From Pirellulales bacterium (GTDB lineage Bacteria > Planctomycetota > Planctomycetia > Pirellulales > JAEUIK01), in contig JAHBXR010000012.1 in NCBI GenBank assembly GCA_019636335.1, forward strand, positions 124,001-188,000: DNA of 64,000 bases, in the 5' to 3' direction. How positions within the stretch are numbered: position 1 is the stretch's first letter; every line of letters begins with the position of its first letter. Shown here one piece after another: positions 9,300 to 17,536 of the stretch. The notes under the pieces were generated by a model. It was not told the DNA's origin. It made no database searches and worked only from the letters and a program-made list of their open reading frames with translations. Both the position numbers and the translations under genes were made by a program.

Positions 9300-9322
9300 G
9301 GAATCGCCTAGAAGGCGATTCC
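9300..9322. repeat. Perfect 9-bp hairpin with 5-nt loop
   Basis: GGAATCGCC and GGCGATTCC are exact reverse complements separated by the loop TAGAA. No T-tract follows on either strand, so it is not a standard terminator. The top of the stem and the loop (GCC-TAGAA-GGC) resemble the hairpin at 31832-31862 (GCC-ACGAA-GGC). Confidence 0.7.
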
Positions 9323-9525
9323 GTCGAGCTCCTGGTCGGAGCACCGCCCAGATTTTTTCGAGAAAAGTTGGTTCCTCCTTCGGAAGAGAGCCCCAGGGAT
9401 TTGGGGCCAGCTCGCCGCAAACGGTCTAGTGACAAAGCCGTGGGAATATTGTCAGGGCACCGCAACTTGTTTCCTAGAAAAGGTTAAAGGGGCCTTTGCG
9501 GTATCGCTGACGCCGATCGCGAGGG

Positions 9526-9562
9526 TTCTTCGTAGGGGATTGCCTGGAGCGGTTACGAAGAA
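9526..9562. repeat. Perfect 9-bp inverted repeat, 19-nt spacer
   Basis: TTCTTCGTA (9526-9534) and TACGAAGAA (9554-9562) are exact reverse complements. Arm and spacer length would suit a protein-binding site or an RNA hairpin. No flanking gene start lies close by. Confidence 0.6.
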
Positions 9563-9894
9563 TTCTGATAAAAGCGAGGTCTCAAAAGTTTTTTGCTTGA
9601 CTTTTATTAGTGGATCTGAGATTCTCTGCCTTGGCTCGGAACAAGTATTCCGTGCCCACGTTCTACAGACGCGCTATGTCGAATGTGCGGGGGGTCTGGC
9701 AAGAGCTGGAGGGCCGGACGAACTATGGGTATTCCAGAGAACGACCTCTGGGACGTGGTTCGGAGAGTCTGGTTTCGCCAGTAAAGAGGTGAGTGCGGTC
9801 CGGAGATGACCCCGGAAAAGCGCCGAAAATGAGACCAGCGTCGCCCTGCCATCCGGCAGTACAGGAATTTTTCCGGAAAACGGAAGGATTTTTC

Positions 9895-9922
9895 TTGTGC
9901 TGCTAATTGTGATGGTTAGAAT
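9895..9922 (+). promoter_or_regulatory. Candidate sigma70-type promoter for the first PEP-CTERM gene
   Basis: TTGTGC (9895-9900) and TAGAAT (9917-9922) are spaced by 16 nt. The -10 box matches the consensus at five of six positions, the -35 box at four. They lie about 25 nt upstream of a good ribosome-binding site (GGAGG 9946-9950). This is inference from consensus only. Confidence 0.35.
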
Positions 9923-9959
9923 GGCGGAGCAAGTTGAGCTTTACTGGAGGAGTTCAAAT

Positions 9960-10697
9960 ATGAAACTGCGCGGGCTACTCGGTATTTTTGCTGTGGTGCT
10001 AGTTGCAGGCACCGCGCAAGGCGCTGGCCTGGTGTCGATCGACTCGTTCGATGTGAATCAGTTTGATCAGGCTTTCGGCCCAGCTTCTTCGTCTTCTTCG
10101 TCTGCTTCCGGTTCGGGCATTCTTGGTGGTACTCGCGAAGTGACTGCCGCGACGACCGCCGGTCTGCCCTTCCAGCGTTTGCAGGCCGAGTCGAACCTTG
10201 GTAATGCGAGCTTCTTCAGCCACAGCCAGGATTCGACGATCATCGGTTCGACGACGATCACCTACGATGGTGGTGGCGTCGGCTTCAACCCGACCGGGTT
10301 GGGTGGTGTGGATATTACGAATGGCGGTCTGCTCGATCAGATCGGCATCCGCGTGTCGGTGAATGACCTGCCCGTCGATATCAAGTTGACGGCCTATACC
10401 GACGGTGCGAACTTCTCGGAGTACACCCTGTCGTTGCCGGGCGGTATCTTCTCGGATACCGACTTCTTCGTCAACTTGGCGAGCTTCACGACGGCTGGTG
10501 GTTCGGGTGCTGACTTCACGAACCTCGGTGCTCTGCAGTTGTTCATCGATGGCCAGCTTCCAGGCACGGACCTGATCTTCGACTTCCTCGCCAATGGTCA
10601 AACGGTTCCTGAACCGGTTAGTGTCCTTGGCTGGGCGGTCTGCATGCTGACGGCTGGTGTGTTCGTTTATCGTCGCAAGGGTTTGGCCCGCGCCTAA
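9960..10697 (+). CDS. PEP-CTERM sorted extracellular protein (paralogue 1)
   Basis: ATG 9960 has a strong ribosome-binding site (GGAGG, 9-nt spacing) and starts a signal peptide (K-L-R then a hydrophobic core ending A-Q-G-A-G). The 245-aa product is rich in Gly, Ser, Thr and Asp and predicted mainly beta. A Ser-run lies near residues 43-51. The C-terminus carries VPEP (about 217), a hydrophobic helix and a basic end Y-R-R-K. This is the PEP-CTERM tripartite signal recognised by exosortase in bacteria that make extracellular polysaccharide. It shares the phrase G-F-N-P-T-G-L-G-G and other blocks with the next gene, so the two are tandem paralogues. The specific role is unknown. Confidence 0.85.
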   Translation: MKLRGLLGIFAVVLVAGTAQGAGLVSIDSFDVNQFDQAFGPASSSSSSASGSGILGGTREVTAATTAGLPFQRLQAESNLGNASFFSHSQDSTIIGSTTITYDGGGVGFNPTGLGGVDITNGGLLDQIGIRVSVNDLPVDIKLTAYTDGANFSEYTLSLPGGIFSDTDFFVNLASFTTAGGSGADFTNLGALQLFIDGQLPGTDLIFDFLANGQTVPEPVSVLGWAVCMLTAGVFVYRRKGLARA

Positions 10698-10801
10698 GGG
10701 CGTTGGTGACCCTTTTGAATAGTGTTGCGTAGAGTTTGTTCGATCAAGCGTACTAAATTCCTAAGCCCAATTTATAGGTGTGGCTAGTGAGTTGCAGCTA
10801 A

Positions 10802-10835
10802 CGACCGTCAAGCCTGGACAATGACGGTCGCCAGG
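10802..10835 (+). promoter_or_regulatory. 5'-leader hairpin next to the ribosome-binding site
   Basis: CGACCGTCA (10802-10810) and TGACGGTCG (10822-10830) form a perfect 9-bp stem with an 11-nt loop. The stem ends two bases before the AGGAGA ribosome-binding site of the second PEP-CTERM gene. The loop bases CCTGG (10813-10817) are complementary to CCAGG (10831-10835), which includes the start of that site. Two mutually exclusive pairings are therefore possible, one leaving the site free and one covering part of it. Confidence 0.5.
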
Positions 10836-10844
10836 AGAACGCTA

Positions 10845-11621
10845 ATGAAGAGACTGTGGATCCTTGGCCTTTCGGCCACAGCCGTGTTGATGATGGGTTC
10901 TTTCGTTCAAGCCGGAACGATCATCATCGACGAATTCAATGCAAATCAATCGGTGGTTACGGGCCCTGGGGCCTCTCCCAAGTCGGCTAGTGGCTCGCTT
11001 GCGGACGCCGGTATTCTGGGTGGTGAGCGCGATGCGGTGCTGTCCGTGCTGAGCGGCTTGGGCGCACAGGGCGCGCAGGCCATCGTGTACGATGGTATCG
11101 GCACCGGCAAGCTCTACTACAGCCAGGACTCGAGCGTCGTTAGCAACCTCGTCCTGACCTACGACGGCACCAACGGTGGCGCAGGTTTCAATCCGACCGG
11201 CTTGGGTGGTTACGACCTGACGGGTGGCGGTACTGAGTACGGCTTCGAGCTTGGCCTCAGCTACCAGGATTCGCCCTATACGATCGAGTTGACCGTCTAC
11301 GACGCGTCGAACTCGCAGGGCTTGAAGTGGTCGCGCGAGACCATCACCCCCGGCTCTGTCATCTTCACCGACACGGCCGTCGTTATTCCCTATGGCCACT
11401 TTGGTGACGCCCCGGGTGAAGTCGGTCCTGCTGGTCCCGCTTCGTTCAACAACGTGGGTGCCGTGGTGATGCGAATCCAGAGCGTCAACCGTGGTGCTGA
11501 CATCGAGGTGAACTACCTCAAGACGTCGGTTGTCCCCGAGCCCGCCAGCATCGTCACGGCGGTCCTGGGTGCTGCCCTCTGCGGCTTCGGTTATCTCCGT
11601 CGTCGTAACCGCGCCAAGTAG
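10845..11621 (+). CDS. PEP-CTERM sorted extracellular protein (paralogue 2)
   Basis: ATG 10845 is preferred over the in-frame ATG 10821 because AGGAGA (10833-10838) lies 6 nt upstream, and the protein then starts with a normal signal peptide (K-R-L-W, hydrophobic core, cleavage near V-Q-A-G). The 258-aa product resembles its upstream neighbour in order: I-I-D-E-F-N-A-N-Q, G-I-L-G-G-E-R-D, Y-Y-S-Q-D-S-S, G-F-N-P-T-G-L-G-G-Y-D. It ends in VVPEPAS, a membrane helix and Y-L-R-R-R-N. It is thus a PEP-CTERM protein processed by an exosortase (none is seen in this window). A strong terminator follows 33 nt after the stop. Confidence 0.85.
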   Translation: MKRLWILGLSATAVLMMGSFVQAGTIIIDEFNANQSVVTGPGASPKSASGSLADAGILGGERDAVLSVLSGLGAQGAQAIVYDGIGTGKLYYSQDSSVVSNLVLTYDGTNGGAGFNPTGLGGYDLTGGGTEYGFELGLSYQDSPYTIELTVYDASNSQGLKWSRETITPGSVIFTDTAVVIPYGHFGDAPGEVGPAGPASFNNVGAVVMRIQSVNRGADIEVNYLKTSVVPEPASIVTAVLGAALCGFGYLRRRNRAK

Positions 11622-11654
11622 TTCGCTACTCGGACGATCTGCAGTTTCAAAATC

Positions 11655-11693
11655 AAAAAAGGAGTCCAGGTCCAGGCCTGGGCTCCTTTTTTT
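11655..11693 (+). terminator. Intrinsic terminator after the PEP-CTERM pair
   Basis: A-run, then GGAG-T-CCAGG, loop TCCAGG, CCTGG-G-CTCC and seven T residues. The stem is 10 bp with one G-T pair. Because A6 precedes and T7 follows, it could work in both directions, but only the plus-strand gene ends here. Confidence 0.9.
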
Positions 11694-11818
11694 GTTGCCG
11701 CAGATCGGCCCTTGCGTTCGTATGCCGGTCTACCTGCGCGTTGCGTGTGATGATGAGTTGCCGAGCAATCGGTTCTCGGCGATCGGTCATCAGGCTCAAA
11801 CGGAGTGAGGTTTTTGCC

Positions 11819-14614
11819 GTGCGAGTGTGTTCTTTTCTGGTTCCTTTTCTTCCGGTGCTGCTCTTCGCCTTGGCCGGAGTCGATCTTGGCCGTGCCCTCG
11901 CTGGCGAGCAGAACCTGAACTCGAATGCCGGTCAATCTGCGGCCCCTCGCGGTTACGAGATTCCCACCATCGACCTTTCGGGCGATACGCATCGGCAGGT
12001 GATCGTCGATCGAGAGTCTCGGCAGTACCTGGGACATCCAACCACTCTGTTGCTGGAAGATGGCAAGACGATCCTCTGCGTCTATCCCAAGGGGCATGGT
12101 CGCGGCGCCATCGTCTACAAACGGAGCGCCGACGGTGGGCTCACCTGGTCGGAAAGGCTGCCGACTCCCGCATCTTGGACGACCAGCCAGGAAGTGCCCA
12201 CGCTCCATAGGGTCGTAGACGCGGCGGGGCAGCGGCGCGTCATCATGTTCTCGGGGCTGTATCCGGTTCGCATGGCCCGTAGTGACGATGACGGACTGAC
12301 CTGGAGCGAGCTCGAGCCCGTCGGAGACTGGGGGGGCATCGTGACCATGGGCTGCGTCATCGAGCTCAAGTCGGCGCCGGGCCACTATTTGGCCCTTTTT
12401 CACGACGATGGGCGTTTCTTCCGAGCAGGGGGCAAAAAAACTCCTACGATGACGCTCTACCAATCCCTTTCGACCGATGGTGGGCTGACCTGGGCAGAGC
12501 CCCAGGCGATCTTTGCCAGCGATGAGGTCCATCTTTGCGAGCCGGGGGCATTTCGTTCGCCCGATGGCAAGCAACTGGCGGTACTACTACGCGAAAATCG
12601 GCGTCAGCGTAATTCCCACGTCATCTTCTCAAACGACGAGGGCAAAACCTGGACGGAGCCGCGCGAGTTGCCCGGCGCCCTGACGGGCGATCGCCATACG
12701 GGACAGTACGCGCCTGACGGCCGGCTCTTCATTTCCTTTCGCGATACGACGCTCGAGAGCCCGACGGCAGGCGATTGGGTCGCCTGGGTCGGTACCTACG
12801 ACGACATCATCGCCGGCCGTGAAGGTCAGTACCGCGTGCGTTTGATGAAAAACCATCGTGGACGCGACTGCGCCTACCCCGGCGTCGAGTTGTTGCCCGA
12901 CGGCACTTTGGTCACGACGACCTATGGACATTGGACCGCAGGCGAAGAGCCGTATATCGTCAGCGTCCGTTTGAAGCTCGCCGAGCTGGATGAGAAAGCC
13001 GCTGTGCGGAAGGCGGAAAAGGCATCGGAGCCCCAGCGGGATTCGGCCCAGACGGTGCCTGTGACGAATTCGGTCCGCGAAGTCGAGTCGGCGCCGAACC
13101 AGACCAATCCTTCCACGACGGAGAAATCTGCGGCAGACAACTCGTCGTCCGCCGATACCACGACGACGAAATCAGCGCCCGCGGGAGCAAGTTCGAACGA
13201 GCCTGCCTTTCAACCGGCGCGCGTCTCGGCCAAACGGCATCGGCGACCCAACATCCTCTTCATCCTGACCGACGATCAGCGGGCCGACACGATCCACGCA
13301 GTAGGGAATCGCCACATCCGCACGCCGACGCTCGATCGCCTCGTCGAACAGGGGCAGGTCTTTCGCCGCGCCTACTGCATGGGCTCGACCATGCCCGCCG
13401 TTTGCCTGCCCAGCCGATCGATGTTGATGACGTCGCGGACGCTGTTTCACCTGCCGGATGCCAAGTCGCCTGCGTCGGTTGCCGCGGCCCCCTTGCTCCC
13501 CCGCACCCTGACTGCGGCCGGCTTCGATACGTTGCGGACGGGCAAGGTGGGCAACCATCCGGCCTATGCCGATGCGGCCTTTGGCCGCAACCACAACGTC
13601 GAGCGATCTGCCACCTGTACCACCACGCACGCCGACACGGCCATACGGTTCTTGCGAGAAGATCGCGGCGAGCAGCCGTTTTTTCTCTATGTCGCCTTGG
13701 CCTCACCGCACGATCCTCGCGTCGCGCCCCAGCCGTACATGGACCAATACAGTCCCCGCGATGTCGAATTGCCCGCCAACTACCTGCCACAGCATCCGTT
13801 CGACAACGGCGAGATGACCATTCGCGACGAGCAACTCGCACCCTGGCCCCGCACGCGCGAGGTGATCGCCGAGCACCTGGCCGATTATTACAGCGTGATC
13901 ACTTATCTCGATGCCGAGATCGCACGCATCCTCGCCACCCTCGAAGAGGTGGGGGCCAAAGACGACACCTATGTCCTCTTTTCGTCCGACCATGGACTGG
14001 CCATCGGCAGCCACGGACTCATGGGCAAGCAGAACCTGTACGAGCACAGCATGCGCGTTCCGCTCGTCATCTCGGGTCCTGGCGTTTCGGCGGGCAGCTC
14101 GAACGATGCGCTCGTCTACCTGCACGATCTTTTTCCGACGATTTGCGAGCTGACGGGTGTGCCGATTCCCGCGGGGGTCGAAGGGAAGAGTCTCGTGCCG
14201 GTATTGCGCGATCCACAGCATCGGGTGCGAGATTCGCTCTTCACAGCCTACCGCGATGTGCAACGCGCCATGTGCGACGATCGCTGGAAGCTGATCCGGT
14301 ATCCGCAAGTGGATCGTACGCAGTTGTTCGATCTGGAGCACGATCCAGACGAACGAAACGACCTGGCGGCAGATCCTCGATACCAGGATCGTGTCGCGCG
14401 CATGATGGCCAGGCTGGCCGCCTGGCAGCGCGAGCTCGACGATCCGGCGCCGTTGCAGGTCGAGCATCCCCGCGATCCCACGTTCACGCCCCCTGCGCAG
14501 ACGTCGCAACGCGCGCCCGGGCGTCCGCGCCTCGCCCCCATCGCGATGGTTTCGGACACACGCGATCCGCCCTTCGGCCTGCGATCGGAAGTGGCCGTGT
14601 CGGCGACACCTTGA
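11819..14614 (+). CDS. Sialidase-sulfatase fusion protein, exported
   Basis: GTG 11819 is preferred: a GAGG ribosome-binding site lies 8 nt upstream and the next residues form a signal peptide (R-V-C-S-F-L, cleavage near A-L-A-G). ATG 11741 would bury it. The 931-aa product has two catalytic-type halves. Residues about 45-390 are a sialidase-like propeller with four Asp boxes starting at 103, 155, 218 and 271 (S-x-D-x-G-x-T-W). Residues 395-470 are a Ser/Thr/Glu linker. Residues 475-880 are a type I sulfatase: metal ligands D485-D486, the formylglycine motif CLPSR with C529, and S-S-D-H-G with D724-H725. The sulfatase needs maturation by a formylglycine-generating enzyme. Desulfation of a sulfated, perhaps sialylated, glycan is inferred. 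Confidence 0.9.
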   Translation: MRVCSFLVPFLPVLLFALAGVDLGRALAGEQNLNSNAGQSAAPRGYEIPTIDLSGDTHRQVIVDRESRQYLGHPTTLLLEDGKTILCVYPKGHGRGAIVYKRSADGGLTWSERLPTPASWTTSQEVPTLHRVVDAAGQRRVIMFSGLYPVRMARSDDDGLTWSELEPVGDWGGIVTMGCVIELKSAPGHYLALFHDDGRFFRAGGKKTPTMTLYQSLSTDGGLTWAEPQAIFASDEVHLCEPGAFRSPDGKQLAVLLRENRRQRNSHVIFSNDEGKTWTEPRELPGALTGDRHTGQYAPDGRLFISFRDTTLESPTAGDWVAWVGTYDDIIAGREGQYRVRLMKNHRGRDCAYPGVELLPDGTLVTTTYGHWTAGEEPYIVSVRLKLAELDEKAAVRKAEKASEPQRDSAQTVPVTNSVREVESAPNQTNPSTTEKSAADNSSSADTTTTKSAPAGASSNEPAFQPARVSAKRHRRPNILFILTDDQRADTIHAVGNRHIRTPTLDRLVEQGQVFRRAYCMGSTMPAVCLPSRSMLMTSRTLFHLPDAKSPASVAAAPLLPRTLTAAGFDTLRTGKVGNHPAYADAAFGRNHNVERSATCTTTHADTAIRFLREDRGEQPFFLYVALASPHDPRVAPQPYMDQYSPRDVELPANYLPQHPFDNGEMTIRDEQLAPWPRTREVIAEHLADYYSVITYLDAEIARILATLEEVGAKDDTYVLFSSDHGLAIGSHGLMGKQNLYEHSMRVPLVISGPGVSAGSSNDALVYLHDLFPTICELTGVPIPAGVEGKSLVPVLRDPQHRVRDSLFTAYRDVQRAMCDDRWKLIRYPQVDRTQLFDLEHDPDERNDLAADPRYQDRVARMMARLAAWQRELDDPAPLQVEHPRDPTFTPPAQTSQRAPGRPRLAPIAMVSDTRDPPFGLRSEVAVSATP

Positions 14615-14634
14615 ATCGCGAAGGGGGGAGTGCG

Positions 14635-15780
14635 ATGTGGAGCGAACGCTGCCTGCGAGCTTTCAAGCCACTGGCCGCATGGGTCATCATCGTCGTCGCG
14701 GTTGTCGTCGACACGACCGCGGGCGCTACCCAGGGCGAAGAAGGCCCGCTAGGTCGCATCGAGGTGAGCGACGACGGCCGCCGATTCGTCGTGGCCGAGA
14801 GCGGACAGCCCTTCGTTCCCTGGGGATTCAACTACGATCACGACGAACAGGGGCGCCTGATCGAGGACTACTGGGTCGAAGAATGGCCCAAAATCGAGGC
14901 GGACTTCGCCGAGATGCGCGCGCTCGGGGCGAACGTCGTGCGCGTGCATCTGCAACTGGCCAGGTTTCTCGACGGTCCCGATCGCCCCAGTGATGCGGCC
15001 TTGCGCCAGCTCGCGCGGTTGGTGCGGTTGGCCGAGCAGCAACGGATGTATCTCGACATCACGGGGCTGGGCTGTTACCACCGCGCGGACGTGCCCGCCT
15101 GGTACGACGACTTGTCTGAAGCCGAGCGTTGGCAAGCACAGGCCGTCTTCTGGCGTGCCGTCGCGCGGACCTGCGCCGCTAGTCCGGCCATCTTCTGCTA
15201 CGACCTGATGAACGAGCCCGTCGTGCCAGGGCAGGGGGGGCGTCGCCAGGACTGGCTGGGGCCGGCCTTCGCGGGCAAGCACTTCGTGCAGTTCATCACG
15301 CGCGAAACGAGAGATCGCCCACGCGTCGAAGTGGCTCGCGCGTGGACCCGTCACCTGGTGTCGGCGATACGCGAAGTCGACGGCGAGCATCTCATCACGG
15401 TGGGGCTCGTGCCGTGGAGCCTCGACCGGCCGGGCCTCACCTCAGGCTTCACGCCGCGCGAGATCGCGCCAGAGATCGACTTCGTCAGCGTGCATCTCTA
15501 TCCGGAACGCGGCAAGGTCGACGAGGCCATCGAGACCTTGCGGGGATTCGGCGTGGGCAAGCCGTTGCTCGTCGAAGAGACCTTCCCGCTCCATGCCGGC
15601 CTGGACGATTTTGGCCGATTCATCGACCAATCGCGCCCGCACGCAGCCGGCTGGCTGGGCTTCTACTGGGGAAGGACTCCGGCCGAATGCCGCGACTCGC
15701 GCGAGCTGGCCGACAAGCTGATGCTCGCCTGGCTCGAGTTTTTCACGGCGCACGCTCCGACAGACGCGGCAACCAAGTAA
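14635..15780 (+). CDS. Secreted GH5-like glycoside hydrolase
   Basis: ATG 14635 follows a G-rich ribosome-binding site and lies 20 nt after the fusion gene, so the two are likely co-transcribed. The 381-aa product has a signal peptide (residues 1-30), then a TIM-barrel with clan GH-A landmarks: W-G-F-N-Y-D near 63, G-A-N-V-V-R-V-H near 98, the acid/base Glu194 in YDLMNEP, S-V-H-L-Y near 285 and the likely nucleophile Glu315 in LLVEETF. This points to a retaining hydrolase of the GH5 type (cellulase or mannanase-like). The exact glycan cannot be told. The context with a sialidase-sulfatase suggests stepwise breakdown of a complex sulfated polysaccharide. Confidence 0.8.
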   Translation: MWSERCLRAFKPLAAWVIIVVAVVVDTTAGATQGEEGPLGRIEVSDDGRRFVVAESGQPFVPWGFNYDHDEQGRLIEDYWVEEWPKIEADFAEMRALGANVVRVHLQLARFLDGPDRPSDAALRQLARLVRLAEQQRMYLDITGLGCYHRADVPAWYDDLSEAERWQAQAVFWRAVARTCAASPAIFCYDLMNEPVVPGQGGRRQDWLGPAFAGKHFVQFITRETRDRPRVEVARAWTRHLVSAIREVDGEHLITVGLVPWSLDRPGLTSGFTPREIAPEIDFVSVHLYPERGKVDEAIETLRGFGVGKPLLVEETFPLHAGLDDFGRFIDQSRPHAAGWLGFYWGRTPAECRDSRELADKLMLAWLEFFTAHAPTDAATK

Positions 15781-16120
15781 AAGAGACAACCATGCCATAG
15801 GGGCCGGCGGTACGGTACGAGGCTCCGGTCGAAGCCTCTCAGAGCGCACAAGAGGATCTGCCCGCCATCATAAGCAGCGGTTTCACGTTCGGCAGTCATT
15901 GGCGATTTAAGTGGTTGCGTATTGTGGAGTTGCGTCGTGGCAGGCAGTGGGCTATCGTTCCTGAGCGAGGTCGGAAACGCCCCGCGTTGGCCACTCGAAC
16001 CGCCCGCCCTTTGGTCCCCCGCCGCCATTCCCATGACCTGGCTGCTCGAAACTCCCCGCAGCGCCAATCCTTATGCGCCGCGCGAATCCTATCCGCGAGG
16101 TGAGCAGGGAGGAGATTGAA
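15781..16120. other. Intergenic gap between GH5 and ClC genes
   Basis: No gene is supported. A weak 6-bp hairpin (GAGGCT/AGCCTC, 15819-15838) without a T-tract lies 38 nt after the GH5 stop. The last part contains the ribosome-binding site of the ClC gene (GGGAGGAG, 16107-16114). Confidence 0.4.
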
Positions 16121-17446
16121 ATGACACAGGTAGTTTCCGAGGCCACGCCTGCACCGGCGACCACGTGGCTGTCGAACGTGTCGTCCGTCGCGCGGCAGAA
16201 CCTGGTCTTCGCTGTGGGGGCGGTGGCGGCCGGTCTCGGGGCGCTCTATTTCAACTATGCCGAGGATTACGGCGGCCGGTTCTTTCATGCCGTCTGGCGC
16301 CTTTCGCCCTGGCTCGCGGCAGCGCTCGCGGCGGGGGGCATGGTGCTCATCTGCCGCTTGCGCGACTTGTACTTTCCCGGTACCGAAGGCACGGGTATTC
16401 CGCAATCGATCGCCGCGCTCAAGCTCGATGCGTCCGAGCGCCGCGCGGCTCTTTCCCCGCGCATCGCCGTGGGCAAGATCTTATTGCTCACGCTGGCGTT
16501 GTTCACGGGGCTGACCGTGGGGCGCGAGGGGCCGTCGGTTCATGTCGCGGCCTGCTTTTTGTTCTTCGCCGCCAGTTACGCGCGCTTTCCCGAGCATGTG
16601 GTGCAGCGCGGATTGATTCTGAGCGGTGGAGCCGCCGGCATCGCCGCCGCCTTCAATGCGCCCATCGCCGGCATCATCTTCACCTTCGAGGAGATCGGTC
16701 GTTCGTTCGACAAGCGAAACCTGGGGTGGATCGTCCGCGCGGTAATCATCGCCTGCCTGGTCTGCGTGCTCTTCCTGCAGGACTACTTGTTCTATGGGCA
16801 CGTCGAGGGCTTCGTTCCCAACCTCTGGAGGCCCTGGCTCGGCGTGGTGGTCATCGGCCTGCTGGGGGGGCTGCTAGGAGGGCTCTTTGCCGCCGCGGTC
16901 GTATGGTGCATGCCCCGCGTGTCGCGCTTGATGGACGAACATCCGGTGATCGTGCCCGCGGTGTTGGGCACGATTCTAGGATTGATCGGGCTTGCCTCGG
17001 GGGGGCTCAGCTACGGCGGCGGATACATCGAGAGCTCAAAGATTCTCATGGAGGGAGCCGAATACTCCGACGCCTTTCCCCTGTGGCGAGCGCTGGCGAG
17101 CTTCGCCGCGATTCTGAGCGCTATTCCCGGCGGGATCTTCGATCCGAGTCTCACCGTCGGGGCAGGGCTTGGCAGCTCACTGCAGGGCTGGTTCACTTCG
17201 CTCGAACCGCAGGCCGTGATCCTGCTGTTTATGGCCGCGTACTTCGCGGCCGTGGTGCAGAGCCCGGTGACCGCCACCGTCATCCTGCTCGAAATGACCG
17301 ATGCCCGCACGATGACCCTGCCGCTGGCCACGGCCTCGATCCTGGCCTACGAGGTCTCGCGCCGGGTCTGCCCGACGTCGCTTTACGAGTCCCTGGCCGA
17401 GAATTTCATCCACCGCATGTGGCTCCGTTACGACCAGCTTCGCTGA
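16121..17446 (+). CDS. ClC-family chloride channel/transporter
   Basis: ATG 16121 has a good ribosome-binding site 6 nt upstream and gives 441 aa with about ten hydrophobic segments. The ClC signature motifs are all present: GTGIPQ (90-95), GREGP (134-138) with the gating glutamate E136, and GGIFDP (337-342) followed by S-L-T-V-G-A-G-L-G. Presence of the gating Glu is compatible with a Cl-/H+ exchanger or a channel, and sequence alone does not decide. There is no C-terminal CBS domain, since the chain stops soon after the last helices. It resides in the cytoplasmic membrane. The aminopeptidase gene follows after 90 nt. Confidence 0.92.
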   Translation: MTQVVSEATPAPATTWLSNVSSVARQNLVFAVGAVAAGLGALYFNYAEDYGGRFFHAVWRLSPWLAAALAAGGMVLICRLRDLYFPGTEGTGIPQSIAALKLDASERRAALSPRIAVGKILLLTLALFTGLTVGREGPSVHVAACFLFFAASYARFPEHVVQRGLILSGGAAGIAAAFNAPIAGIIFTFEEIGRSFDKRNLGWIVRAVIIACLVCVLFLQDYLFYGHVEGFVPNLWRPWLGVVVIGLLGGLLGGLFAAAVVWCMPRVSRLMDEHPVIVPAVLGTILGLIGLASGGLSYGGGYIESSKILMEGAEYSDAFPLWRALASFAAILSAIPGGIFDPSLTVGAGLGSSLQGWFTSLEPQAVILLFMAAYFAAVVQSPVTATVILLEMTDARTMTLPLATASILAYEVSRRVCPTSLYESLAENFIHRMWLRYDQLR

Positions 17447-17536
17447 ACGCGCGTTCGGCTTCGTGCGTCTTCTGGGCTGGACCGCTAGACTGGGGCCAGC
17501 CAAACCGCCTGTCTTACCTTTCGAGAAAGTCACGCT

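Larger units (their letters stand above)
9025..9959. other. Non-coding gap of 0.9 kb with several inverted repeats
   Basis: No convincing gene is seen. The base composition is more AT-rich than the neighbours. The only sizeable plus frame (9429-9809) lacks a ribosome-binding site, a recognisable domain and normal amino-acid composition. The stretch contains two perfect 9-bp inverted repeats (listed separately), a short CGGAA...TTCCG hairpin near 9639-9654 and a T-rich TTCCGGAAAACGGAA element near 9870-9885. It may hold regulatory DNA or a small RNA for the PEP-CTERM genes, or be a decayed region. Confidence 0.5.

Noticed and set aside
9429..9809. 126-codon plus frame in the 0.9-kb gap
   Set aside because: No ribosome-binding site, no domain and random-looking composition.
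10802..10835. H-type pseudoknot at the PEP-CTERM leader
   Set aside because: No nucleotides are left to cross the 9-bp stem, so both stems cannot form at once.
11741..11818. ATG 11741 as start of the sialidase-sulfatase fusion
   Set aside because: It would place 26 polar residues before the signal peptide. GTG 11819 has a ribosome-binding site.
17475..17501. GGCTGG/CCAGCC inverted repeat as terminator after the ClC gene
   Set aside because: Only 6 bp with a 15-nt loop and no T-run.
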